DNA from: Oscillospiraceae bacterium
Lineage (GTDB): Bacteria; Bacillota; Clostridia; Oscillospirales; Ruminococcaceae
Direction: 5' to 3'
Assembly: GCA_018110825.1 (NCBI GenBank)
Contig: JAGBCL010000052.1
Coordinates: 1-64,000 of the forward strand
DNA length: 64,000 nucleotides
Under the pieces are notes generated by a model. The model saw only the letters and a program-made list of their open reading frames with translations. It ran no database searches and was not told the origin of the DNA. Shown here piece after piece: positions 1-6,910 of the stretch (positions within the stretch are counted from its first letter, which is position 1; the number at the start of each line of letters is the position of its first letter). Both the position numbers and the translations under genes were made by a program.

Positions 1-1
1 A

Positions 2-187
2 AATATAATCATTGTTTCTCACGGAGATTTATTGAGTGTATTCAACACTATGTTTTTAAATCTCGGAGTTGAGTCCATTAACAATTGTGAAATGTTCGGA
101 CTTTCAGGCGGAGTGTCCTATATGTTTGAAAACAATGAGGGTAAAAGATTTATAAAAAGAATTAGCGATATGTCATATATACAATAA
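2..187 (+). CDS. C-terminal part of a histidine-phosphatase (phosphoglycerate-mutase-like) protein
   Basis: The window opens inside this gene; 61 residues and a TAA stop are visible. The reading frame begins NIIIVSHGDLLSVFNTMFLNLGVES. The hydrophobic strand followed by SHGD matches the second catalytic-histidine motif of the histidine phosphatase superfamily (broad-specificity phosphatases and phosphoglycerate mutases). The first motif (RHG) would lie outside the window, so substrate and subfamily cannot be judged. A strong intrinsic terminator follows 10 bases after the stop, so this is the last gene of its transcript. It lies on the opposite strand to the mobilisation genes that follow. Confidence 0.6.
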   Translation, partial: NIIIVSHGDLLSVFNTMFLNLGVESINNCEMFGLSGGVSYMFENNEGKRFIKRISDMSYIQ

Positions 188-197
188 CTAATTTTGT

Positions 198-229
198 AAG
201 AGCGTGAACGAAATCTCACGCTCTTTTTT
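198..229 (+). terminator. Intrinsic terminator
   Basis: A perfect 10-bp stem, AAGAGCGTGA (198-207) with TCACGCTCTT (216-225), has an 8-base loop and is followed by a T run. It ends the phosphatase transcript, and the A/T symmetry lets it also stop the convergent mobilisation gene. Confidence 0.85.
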
Positions 230-242
230 CTTACCCACTGCA

Positions 243-659
243 TTAAGCACTAAATCTTACAGAACCGCAATAACCACTCGGTTCAATTTCTGTATCTTCT
301 TCCTTATCATCACTTTCATCAACATCAGAATTGATATTTTCAACCCTCGCAATTTCAGCCAAAGCACGCTTGTCCTTTTCGGTATTAACAAACTCCTGCA
401 CACCATTCATCTTGAATAGCGCATCAAGAATTGCCTTAAACTGCACACCAGTCAGATTCTCGCCGAAATACTTGTAAACAAGTCCACCCACCTCACAAAG
501 ATTATGAGTACGCTCTTTTCTTTCCTCGGCAGCAATCTTTGCTACAAACTCCTTTCTAGAAGTCTCTATCTTGGATAAAGCCTTTTCCGTGTCCCTTTTT
601 CGTTCATCATATTTTGCAAGCTTCGCTTTCATTTCGGTTATATCAAATTTTCTTGCCAT
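243..659 (-). CDS. DUF3847/TraD-like small mobilisation protein
   Basis: A 138-residue, charged, largely helical protein beginning MARKFDITEMKAKLAKYDERKRD, with an acidic tail rich in D and E around residues 108-128. Small proteins of this type (DUF3847, sometimes called TraD-like) are regularly encoded beside MobA/MobL relaxases of Gram-positive plasmids and mobilisable islands. Their exact role is not established; an accessory role at the relaxosome is plausible. The gene is on the same strand as the relaxase, and the oriT lies between the two. It ends close to the convergent terminator at 198-229. No membrane segment or enzyme motif is visible. Confidence 0.6.
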   Translation of the reverse strand: MARKFDITEMKAKLAKYDERKRDTEKALSKIETSRKEFVAKIAAEERKERTHNLCEVGGLVYKYFGENLTGVQFKAILDALFKMNGVQEFVNTEKDKRALAEIARVENINSDVDESDDKEEDTEIEPSGYCGSVRFSA

Positions 660-733
660 AATATAAATCCCTCTCTTTCATAAAATCAATCGTATTTGCC
701 TCACTGCATACGCAGGAGGAACAGCTTCACTGT

Positions 734-824
734 GGGATATTCGGTTTGCACTAATCAATAATCTTGGAACAAACAAACCGAATATCCCGAAGGGCGCACT
801 TATACAAACTCAAAATGAGTTTGT
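734..824 (-). other. oriT: oriT of RSF1010/pGO1 (MobQ) type
   Basis: Read on the minus strand, a 9-bp inverted repeat (arms 816-824 and 804-812, AAA loop) is followed directly by ATAAGTGCGCCCTTCGGG (803-786). The string ATAAGTGCGCCCT is the conserved nic core of RSF1010-, pGO1- and pSK41-type transfer origins. By analogy the cut would fall between 795 and 794. A second, perfect 15-bp inverted repeat (734-748 with 774-788) overlaps the far end of the core. Further hairpins lie at 831-848 and 861-878. The site sits between the relaxase and the DUF3847 gene. Identity as an oriT is strong by sequence; activity is inferred. Confidence 0.88.
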
Positions 825-897
825 GTGCGCAAGGAGAAGTATCTCCTTGACCTCTCTAAAGTTTTGCTTACGCAAAACGAAAATTCGCACAGCGGTT

Positions 898-1944
898 TTA
901 CAGTGAACGGTGCTTCTTCAAAGGCTTGTCCTGATTTTGTTCAGGCGGCACGGTTGTCGGATTTACTCTTCCTTCAACTACATTCAAAGCCTCGACAGCT
1001 TTGTCATAATCCGCTTTCGGAAAGAAAATCGTTCCCGTGCCATCAGACATACCCATAATGTGACATTGCACATTTCTTTTCCGCAGTTCAAGTTCAAAAT
1101 CCTTTAAATGCGAAATGTCACCTTCAAGCTTTTGCATTTCGCAATATTGACAGCCTACAATAGTTTCAAGATAATCCGTGCGAAGTTGTATTCTTTCAGC
1201 ACGAATATCAATCAACTCACGCTTTTGCTCTTCAATCTTCATATCCAGATTTTTCAAAGCAATCCGCCTGTACCGACTGCCCTTGTCAGTACGATACCCC
1301 TTTTTCTCAATTGCACAAGCCGCAGCACCTAAATGCACCTGCGGAATTTTGTCAATTCCTTGTTCCGCATAACTCCTATGGTCAATGCGTTCATCAGAAA
1401 CAGCATACAGCTTGTGATTGCACCAATCCGCCCACAGCTTTCTCCACTCCAGCAGAAGCGATTTCTCATTCCACGAACGGTCTTTTACAGTAAATCCATT
1501 CTCATCAACTCTGCGTGTGGTGAGCAGAATATGAACGTGAGGATTACCGTCACTCTTATCATGAATTGCAAAATCTGCACACATTCCACGGCTGACAAAA
1601 CATTGCAAACAGAAATTTCGTACCAAGTCAATCTGCTCGTCACGGGAGATTTCCACAGGCAAAGCCGCGTCAATATGCTTCGCAGTCTGACTGTTTTTTC
1701 TCTTTTCCGCCTGCTCAACAGCATTCCACAAAACAGCCCTCTTCATAAATTCAGGCGGAGCATTTGACGGCAAAAGAATTTCCTTATGTACGATTTCTTT
1801 CTTCTTTCGATAATCGTGGGTAACACCGTCATAGCTGTTTTTGATTTTCTCGCCCGATATGTACGCCGCCTTTGCGACAGCACTTGCATTTTTGCCACGG
1901 CTTACAACCTTGACATTAAAATGATAAATTGCAATACGCAGCAC
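898..1944 (-). CDS. mobA: MobA/MobL-family (MobQ) relaxase, short form
   Basis: This enzyme would nick the adjacent oriT and pilot the strand into a conjugation channel supplied by another element. The N-terminus (AIYHFNVKVVSRGKNASAVAKAAYISG) and the metal-binding motif with H-V-H in NPHVHILLTTR are typical of MobA/MobL relaxases; HIDAALP is also conserved. At 348 residues it covers the relaxase domain plus a short helical tail and lacks the primase/helicase extension of larger family members. The start is uncertain. The first in-frame start is GTG at 1944, but it overlaps the AAGGAGG site. The family's usual N-terminus (M-AIYH) would fall on an ATT codon at 1935-1933, spaced correctly behind that site. 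The oriT lies just beyond its 3' end. Confidence 0.85.
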   Translation of the reverse strand: MLRIAIYHFNVKVVSRGKNASAVAKAAYISGEKIKNSYDGVTHDYRKKKEIVHKEILLPSNAPPEFMKRAVLWNAVEQAEKRKNSQTAKHIDAALPVEISRDEQIDLVRNFCLQCFVSRGMCADFAIHDKSDGNPHVHILLTTRRVDENGFTVKDRSWNEKSLLLEWRKLWADWCNHKLYAVSDERIDHRSYAEQGIDKIPQVHLGAAACAIEKKGYRTDKGSRYRRIALKNLDMKIEEQKRELIDIRAERIQLRTDYLETIVGCQYCEMQKLEGDISHLKDFELELRKRNVQCHIMGMSDGTGTIFFPKADYDKAVEALNVVEGRVNPTTVPPEQNQDKPLKKHRSL

Positions 1945-2556
1945 CTCCTTGTCTGATAATCATTTGCATCATTCCTTTCTTTGAAATTTGAGAGAGCGTT
2001 ACACCCTTTCATAAGTACCTACAATTTCGCCCGATTTTTTAAGTCTGTTTTCGCGATTTTCTGAAAGTTTGTAGCTTTGCATAAAAAGCGGCGATGTTTT
2101 TATTGCAAATTACAGCTTTCATAAATTAAGGTCACTTGTAGGGGAATTTTATAACCTAAAGAGAAAACTTTGTAGGATTGCATATTTTCAAATCTGTCGT
2201 TTATGTGATTTTTCACAGAGTACCATTTTGAGAATTACTCCCTCTATCTATAAGGGAAAAAAACGTGTTTTTTACGATCAATCTGAAAAACTTTTTTCAA
2301 TTTTCTATATTTTGTATAAAATAGGCGGGGAGAATACTGCAAAGTGTTACTATTTTGCCTCTCATAAGTAAGCTACGGGAAGGAGGATTTTTAAACCTTT
2401 CAGAAAAAGTTTGGAGAGGTGCATAAAACAAAAGCAACGTTACTGGTTGTTTTGTAACGCTGCGACGAGATAACTATTTTAATTGTATGTAAATTGTGCT
2501 AATTGTCAGGAATGTTTAAAACTTCAAATTCAAAGGAAAAATCTGCTGTTAATTTG
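1945..2556. other. Non-coding AT-rich stretch upstream of the relaxase
   Basis: About 600 bases without a supportable gene on either strand. It should contain the relaxase promoter (minus strand), but I could not fix one with confidence. A small inverted repeat, CGTTAC with GTAACG, lies near 2438-2460. Nothing else is recognisable. It separates the mobilisation genes from the enzyme-gene run. Confidence 0.5.
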
Positions 2557-2585
2557 TTGAATTTAACCGAATTATATGATATAAT
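2557..2585 (+). promoter_or_regulatory. Promoter of the VOC/methyltransferase genes
   Basis: TTGAAT (2557-2562), a 17-bp spacer and a perfect TATAAT (2580-2585) form a good vegetative promoter. It lies about 95 bases upstream of the first gene of the enzyme run. No operator-like repeat is obvious. Confidence 0.75.
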
Positions 2586-2680
2586 GTAGTTTGGAATATT
2601 TTAATTAAATTCAGGGAGAAGTCAATTAAGCTAAATGCGATTATATAAATAGATGTAATGTACACGGAGGTAATCCCAAA

Positions 2681-3079
2681 ATGATAGGAATAGGAATTTA
2701 CGTAAAAAACAGTCCAAAGGCTATTGAAATATATAAATCAGCTTTTGGTTTAGAGCTTGGATATCACGTTTTAAATAATGACGGTACATATTATCATTCG
2801 GAGCTGATGAAAAACGGCGAGGGATTTTGCTGTATTGTTGAAGCAAAACAGGATACATATACAGACAGAAACCCTGTTGAACTTGGCGTTACCTTTAATA
2901 CCAGTGATGAGCTTGAACAGGCATTTGCAATTTTATCAGACGGCGGTAAAGTTGAATTAGATATATGCGAATTGCCGTGGAGTCCCTGTGTAGCAATAGT
3001 AACAGATTGTTTCGGGGTAAAGTGGTTTTTGTCTTTACCGCAGCATAGACCTGCTGATGATTGGAAACCTGAAAATTAA
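2681..3079 (+). CDS. VOC-family (glyoxalase/bleomycin-resistance, PhnB-like) protein
   Basis: A 132-residue single-domain protein. The start (MIGIGIYVKNSPKAIEIYKSAFG) and the phrase SPCVAIVTDCFGVKWFLSL near the end match the paired beta-alpha-beta-beta-beta modules of the vicinal oxygen chelate superfamily, PhnB-like branch. Members bind a metal and act on or sequester small molecules; the substrate cannot be told from sequence. The start has a GGAGG site at 2666-2670. It is followed 19 bases after its stop by the methyltransferase gene and probably shares the promoter at 2557-2585. It opens a run of small unrelated enzyme genes typical of an accessory island. Confidence 0.75.
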   Translation: MIGIGIYVKNSPKAIEIYKSAFGLELGYHVLNNDGTYYHSELMKNGEGFCCIVEAKQDTYTDRNPVELGVTFNTSDELEQAFAILSDGGKVELDICELPWSPCVAIVTDCFGVKWFLSLPQHRPADDWKPEN

Positions 3080-3098
3080 AATATTGTTGGAGGAATCC

Positions 3099-3842
3099 AT
3101 GGACAAGAATAACATTTATGACACTAATAAAGCATACTGGAACGATAAAGGCAACGATTTTCTTGGAGCAGTCACTTTGCCTAACCTCGGAGCGTTTATT
3201 ACAGACGAAAAGCATAATCTCTTTGGCGATGTTACAGGAAAAACAATGCTTGAAATCGGCTGTGGCAACGGCAAATCTCTGGTATATAATGCTAAACATA
3301 ATGCAGCAGAATTATGGGGCATTGATATTTCAGAAAATCAGTTATCAAGTGCTAAGCAGACTTTAACTGAAAGCGGATTTTCAGCAAAGCTTATATGTTC
3401 ATCTATGGATGAAGAATGCGGCATACCGCAAAATTATTTTGATATTGTGTATTCTATTTATGCAATCGGCTGGACTGTTGACCTTGAAGAAACTTTCAAA
3501 CGGATTGCATCTTATTTAAAAAAAGACGGCGTATTTATTTTCAGTTGGACTCATCCTATACATAAGTGCGTTATAAGTGAAAATGACAAGATTGTCTTTA
3601 ACAACAGTTATTTTGATGAGAAGTGGCACCCTGTTGCAGCAGATTTCTGTGGCGGTGAACTTAAACTTGCAAATCGTAAAATATCAACATATATAAATGC
3701 TTTGGCAAATGCAGGTTTTCACATTGAAAATATGATTGAGGAAACAGATGAGCAGATGATAGCTCCACATGATAACAGCGATTTTTCCAGAAAAGCAAGA
3801 ATATATCCTGTGACTTTTGTGATAAAGGCGAGAAAAATATAA
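3099..3842 (+). CDS. Class I SAM-dependent methyltransferase
   Basis: A 247-residue protein with the Rossmann methyltransferase signature. Motif I is MLEIGCGNGKSL at about residues 50-61, an acidic strand follows (LWGIDISENQL), and DIVYSIYAIGW is the post-II region. The C-terminal half (FIFSWTHPIH, FHIENMIEE) fits small-molecule methyltransferases of the UbiE/COQ5-like group. The acceptor is unknown. I place the start at the ATG at 3099, preceded by GGAGGA, rather than at 3057, which would overlap the VOC gene. It is probably cotranscribed with its neighbours on both sides. Confidence 0.82.
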   Translation: MDKNNIYDTNKAYWNDKGNDFLGAVTLPNLGAFITDEKHNLFGDVTGKTMLEIGCGNGKSLVYNAKHNAAELWGIDISENQLSSAKQTLTESGFSAKLICSSMDEECGIPQNYFDIVYSIYAIGWTVDLEETFKRIASYLKKDGVFIFSWTHPIHKCVISENDKIVFNNSYFDEKWHPVAADFCGGELKLANRKISTYINALANAGFHIENMIEETDEQMIAPHDNSDFSRKARIYPVTFVIKARKI

Positions 3843-3858
3843 ACGACTGGAGCAAATT

Positions 3859-4689
3859 ATGCACAAAAACGGCAAGTGGGCAAAACAAATAATAGAATGG
3901 CAGAATGCCGACGGCAGTTGGGGCGATTATCATTCTCTTGCTGTCGCAGGCAATTCCCGTATCACAACCGAACATGCTGTACGCAGACTTGAAAGGGTTG
4001 GTTATACCATTGAGGACGAGTGTATTCAGAAAGCTGTTCAGTATATGAGCGACTGTCTTGTGGGTAAAAAGACTATTCCCGACAGAGTTGAAAAGGTTCA
4101 CGATTGGGATGTGTTTTTATCTCTGATACTTTCTACGGGTATACGAAGATTTACAAAGAATAACCATGTTGCAAATAAGGTTGCTGAACAGTGGGCGGAA
4201 ATTGTGACAGCCGCATTTACGGATGGTAGTTATAATTATGATAAATACGTTGAAGCCTACAAAAGCATTCTGAAACCAAATGGCGGAAGAATTATAGGAA
4301 TTGAAAATTACTACCCTGTATCACTTTTGTGTGATTGCCTTGATGAGAAAACAGAGAATGCCTTTGTTGAGCATATTCTGAATTTCGATAAAGGCATCTA
4401 CTATATTTACGATAGTAAGCTTACTGCTCCTCCGCAGGAGTTTCAGAGCAAAAACGCAAGTAGGTATCTCGGTGCAATAGAACTGCTTGTCAGATACAAG
4501 CACACTCGGCACAAGCTGAGCTTTGTTGCAGATTGGCTGAATGACAACCGTAGCGAAAATGGTAAATGGGATATGGGCAAGTCGGTTAATGACAAGCTGT
4601 ATTTTCCGCTGTCTGATGATTGGAGAAAAAGCGAGACTCGCGAGGCGGATTGTACGGAGAGGATAGAGAAGATTCTAGCACTATTATAA
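3859..4689 (+). CDS. Alpha/alpha-toroid (prenyltransferase/squalene-cyclase-like) protein of unknown function
   Basis: A 276-residue protein beginning MHKNGKWAKQIIEWQNADGSWGDYHSL. The NADGSWGDYH phrase is the QW-type repeat motif of alpha/alpha-toroid proteins related to prenyltransferases and squalene cyclases, and a second copy (NRSENGKWDMG) lies near the C-terminus. No catalytic DXDD motif is visible, so an enzyme activity should not be assumed. The protein starts 17 bases after the methyltransferase stop, behind a weak ribosome-binding site, which suggests coupling with it. No signal peptide or membrane segment is present. Confidence 0.5.
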   Translation: MHKNGKWAKQIIEWQNADGSWGDYHSLAVAGNSRITTEHAVRRLERVGYTIEDECIQKAVQYMSDCLVGKKTIPDRVEKVHDWDVFLSLILSTGIRRFTKNNHVANKVAEQWAEIVTAAFTDGSYNYDKYVEAYKSILKPNGGRIIGIENYYPVSLLCDCLDEKTENAFVEHILNFDKGIYYIYDSKLTAPPQEFQSKNASRYLGAIELLVRYKHTRHKLSFVADWLNDNRSENGKWDMGKSVNDKLYFPLSDDWRKSETREADCTERIEKILALL

Positions 4690-4757
4690 TTTTGAAGAGC
4701 AAATGGAAATTTTAAGACTGCACAGAATGATAAATCATAATAAGTGAGGGACTATAA

Positions 4758-5222
4758 ATGTCAAGAGAAATACGAACGTCCGCAAAAGCAGTTGTAATCA
4801 AGGATAACAAATTACTTGCAATTAAATTAAATGACGGTAACGAAGAATTTTACATTCTTCCCGGTGGCGGTCAGGACAGCGAGGAACAGCTTCCACAGGC
4901 AGTCGTGCGTGAGGTAAGAGAAGAAACGGGCATTGATGTCAGATGCGGTGATTTGCTTTTTGTGATTGAGGGTGTACACGGCGAGGATTTTCACAGAGTT
5001 GATTTGGTTTTCAACTGTGAGTATCTGGGTTTGTCGGCAAATGCGGAATTGCACGGCGACAATAATCAGATAGGATATGAATGGCTTGATTTATCTGTGC
5101 TGAATAAGCTACCGTTGTATCCGTCAAAGCTCCGTCGTCCCATAATGAATTATCACGAGGGCAAGGAGTACATAAAATATCTTGGCAATGAAGAAGTAGG
5201 TGACCCTGAATGTTCAGAATAG
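4758..5222 (+). CDS. Nudix hydrolase 1
   Basis: A 154-residue protein with a complete Nudix box, from GGGQDSEEQLPQAVVREV to REETGI at about residues 36-58, containing the REXXEE metal-binding glutamates. Nudix enzymes hydrolyse a nucleoside diphosphate linked to another group and often remove damaged or signalling nucleotides. The substrate here is not predictable. The start ATG follows GAGGG. Its last 13 bases overlap the start of the nucleotidyltransferase gene, so the two are translationally coupled. It is one of four Nudix genes within 8.4 kb. Confidence 0.88.
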   Translation: MSREIRTSAKAVVIKDNKLLAIKLNDGNEEFYILPGGGQDSEEQLPQAVVREVREETGIDVRCGDLLFVIEGVHGEDFHRVDLVFNCEYLGLSANAELHGDNNQIGYEWLDLSVLNKLPLYPSKLRRPIMNYHEGKEYIKYLGNEEVGDPECSE

Positions 5223-5893
5223 AAGACTATATTGACAACTTAATCCCAAATTTGAAAGCAGCATTCGGCGAACGGCTTATATACATTGGTTTACAGGGCA
5301 GTTATCTTCGTGGTGAGGCAACCGTCGACAGTGATATTGACATTATGGCAGTAATTGATAATCTGTCGGTTGATGATTTACGGGCTTATCGTGACGTACT
5401 TGTTTCAGTAGGAAATTTTGATAAATCCTGCGGTTTTATTTGCAGTAAAGAGGATTTGAAAAACTGGAACCCTTTGGAAATCAGTCATCTTCTGCACACA
5501 ACAAAAGATTACTACGGCATTTTAAAAAATCTTATACCTGAATATACAGAAACCGATATGCGGAATTTTATAAAGCTGAGCCTGAATAATCTTTATCACG
5601 AGTTATGTCATCGCTATATTCACGCCGAGCGGGACTATAATATTTCAAAGCTGCCGACAACCTGTAAATCAGTATTTTTTATCTTACAGAATATGTATTG
5701 TCTTAAAAGCGGAAATTTTGTTGCAACAAAGCGAGAACTGATTGAGTGTTTGCATGGCAGGGACAAAGCCGTGCTAGAACTTAGTATGTCACTACAAAAT
5801 TGCAGCGACTATGATTTTGATAAGGCATTTGGTGCGCTGTTTGAATGGTGTCAAAGTTCACTTAACGATGTCTCTTGTAATAAAAAATGCTAA
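5210..5893 (+). CDS. Nucleotidyltransferase-fold protein
   Basis: A 227-residue protein whose N-terminal third carries the polymerase-beta-type nucleotidyltransferase signature, GSYLRGEATVDSDIDIMAV (residues about 30-48). It includes the GS pair and the D-x-D metal ligands. The rest is helical and resembles the substrate-binding part of aminoglycoside adenylyltransferase-like or MNT-like proteins. The substrate is unknown: antibiotic modification and protein AMPylation are both possible. Its start codon lies inside the end of the Nudix 1 gene, so one transcript and coupled translation are likely. Confidence 0.75.
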   Translation: MFRIEDYIDNLIPNLKAAFGERLIYIGLQGSYLRGEATVDSDIDIMAVIDNLSVDDLRAYRDVLVSVGNFDKSCGFICSKEDLKNWNPLEISHLLHTTKDYYGILKNLIPEYTETDMRNFIKLSLNNLYHELCHRYIHAERDYNISKLPTTCKSVFFILQNMYCLKSGNFVATKRELIECLHGRDKAVLELSMSLQNCSDYDFDKAFGALFEWCQSSLNDVSCNKKC

Positions 5894-5940
5894 TAAGAAA
5901 TTTTAAATGATAACGTAGATATTTAATATGCTTTAATTGT

Positions 5941-6408
5941 ATGGTGATGAAAATGGATGTGGGATATAAAAATTCAGATGTCAGCTTTTCTTTGCGTTCA
6001 GCGGCATTGATAATCAAGGATAACAAACTGCTTGTTGCCAAAAATGATAATTATGATTGCTTTTATACGCTGGGCGGTGGAATAAATCTGAACGAAACTT
6101 CAACTGAAGCTGTAATCAGAGAATGTCGCGAAGAAACAGGATATGACTTTGAAATTGATAGGCTTGCATTTATTCAGGAACGTTTTTATACTTTGAAAAA
6201 TTACCATCATCACGAAGTTGTATTTTTCTACTTAATGAAGAATATTGATGTTGATATTAAGGATGGAACAACAACCGACCAGCAATGTGAGCATTTATAT
6301 TGGCTACCCGTTGATGAGCTGGAGAAAACAGATCTTGTTCCTGCTTTCTTGAAAACAGCATTGAAAAGTATACCGAAAGAAACAGTGCATATTGTTTCGT
6401 ATGAATAA
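5941..6408 (+). CDS. Nudix hydrolase 2
   Basis: A 155-residue protein with the box GGGINLNETSTEAVIREC followed by REETGYDF, all key glutamates present. The start is uncertain among ATG codons at 5941, 5947 and 5953; a weak GGTGA favours the last. The N-terminal strand (SLRSAALIIKDNKLLVAK) is typical of the fold. The substrate is unknown. It overlaps the longest possible reading frame of the following GNAT gene, but the likely GNAT start lies downstream. Confidence 0.87.
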   Translation: MVMKMDVGYKNSDVSFSLRSAALIIKDNKLLVAKNDNYDCFYTLGGGINLNETSTEAVIRECREETGYDFEIDRLAFIQERFYTLKNYHHHEVVFFYLMKNIDVDIKDGTTTDQQCEHLYWLPVDELEKTDLVPAFLKTALKSIPKETVHIVSYE

Positions 6409-6436
6409 ATTTGTTTGTAGAGTGCGAGGAAAAAAT

Positions 6437-6886
6437 ATGTTTGAATTTATAGATAGATTTGATATACTCCAAAATGATGAACTGATATTGAAAATCACAC
6501 AGAAATACAGTGGTGATAATGAACTGATACCGTTTTACTACTATGATATCATAAGAAAAACCGACAGCGTAACTGTCGGCAAAATCAGTATCCGTATCGG
6601 CAATAACTTTCATTCGTATTACAACGGACATATCGGCTATGAAATTTTCAAAGAATATCGTGGTAATGGTTATGCTTATAGGGCAAGCCTGATGGTACTT
6701 GATGTTGCACGGTTTCACGGTATGGACTTTATTTATCTGACTTGTGATGAGAGTAATATAGCTTCATATAAAACAATCGAAAAGCTTGGTGCAGAGCTTG
6801 TTGAAATTTGTGACGCTCCGAAGGAATATTTCGGTTGGCGCGAAGATATGGAGAGGCAGAAGGTTTATGAACTCAGATTAATTTAA
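6437..6886 (+). CDS. GNAT-family N-acetyltransferase
   Basis: A 149-residue protein. HIGYEIFKEYRGNGYAYRASLMVLDVA contains the acetyl-CoA-binding motif A (R-G-N-G-Y-A), and LTCDESNIASYKTIEKLGAELVE is the conserved motif B with the N-x-x-S-x-x-x-Y/E-K-x-G pattern. The acceptor is unknown. I chose ATG 6437 because GCGAGGA lies 7 bases upstream; an ATG at 6392 would overlap the Nudix gene and lacks a ribosome-binding site. The gene is part of the enzyme run and ends 24 bases before the helicase gene. Confidence 0.85.
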   Translation: MFEFIDRFDILQNDELILKITQKYSGDNELIPFYYYDIIRKTDSVTVGKISIRIGNNFHSYYNGHIGYEIFKEYRGNGYAYRASLMVLDVARFHGMDFIYLTCDESNIASYKTIEKLGAELVEICDAPKEYFGWREDMERQKVYELRLI

Positions 6887-6910
6887 AAATCTGTAAAGGA
6901 TAAAACAACA

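Noticed and set aside
1333..1767. 144-codon frame antisense to the MobA relaxase
   Set aside because: Mirror of the relaxase coding strand; no start signal and no family resemblance.
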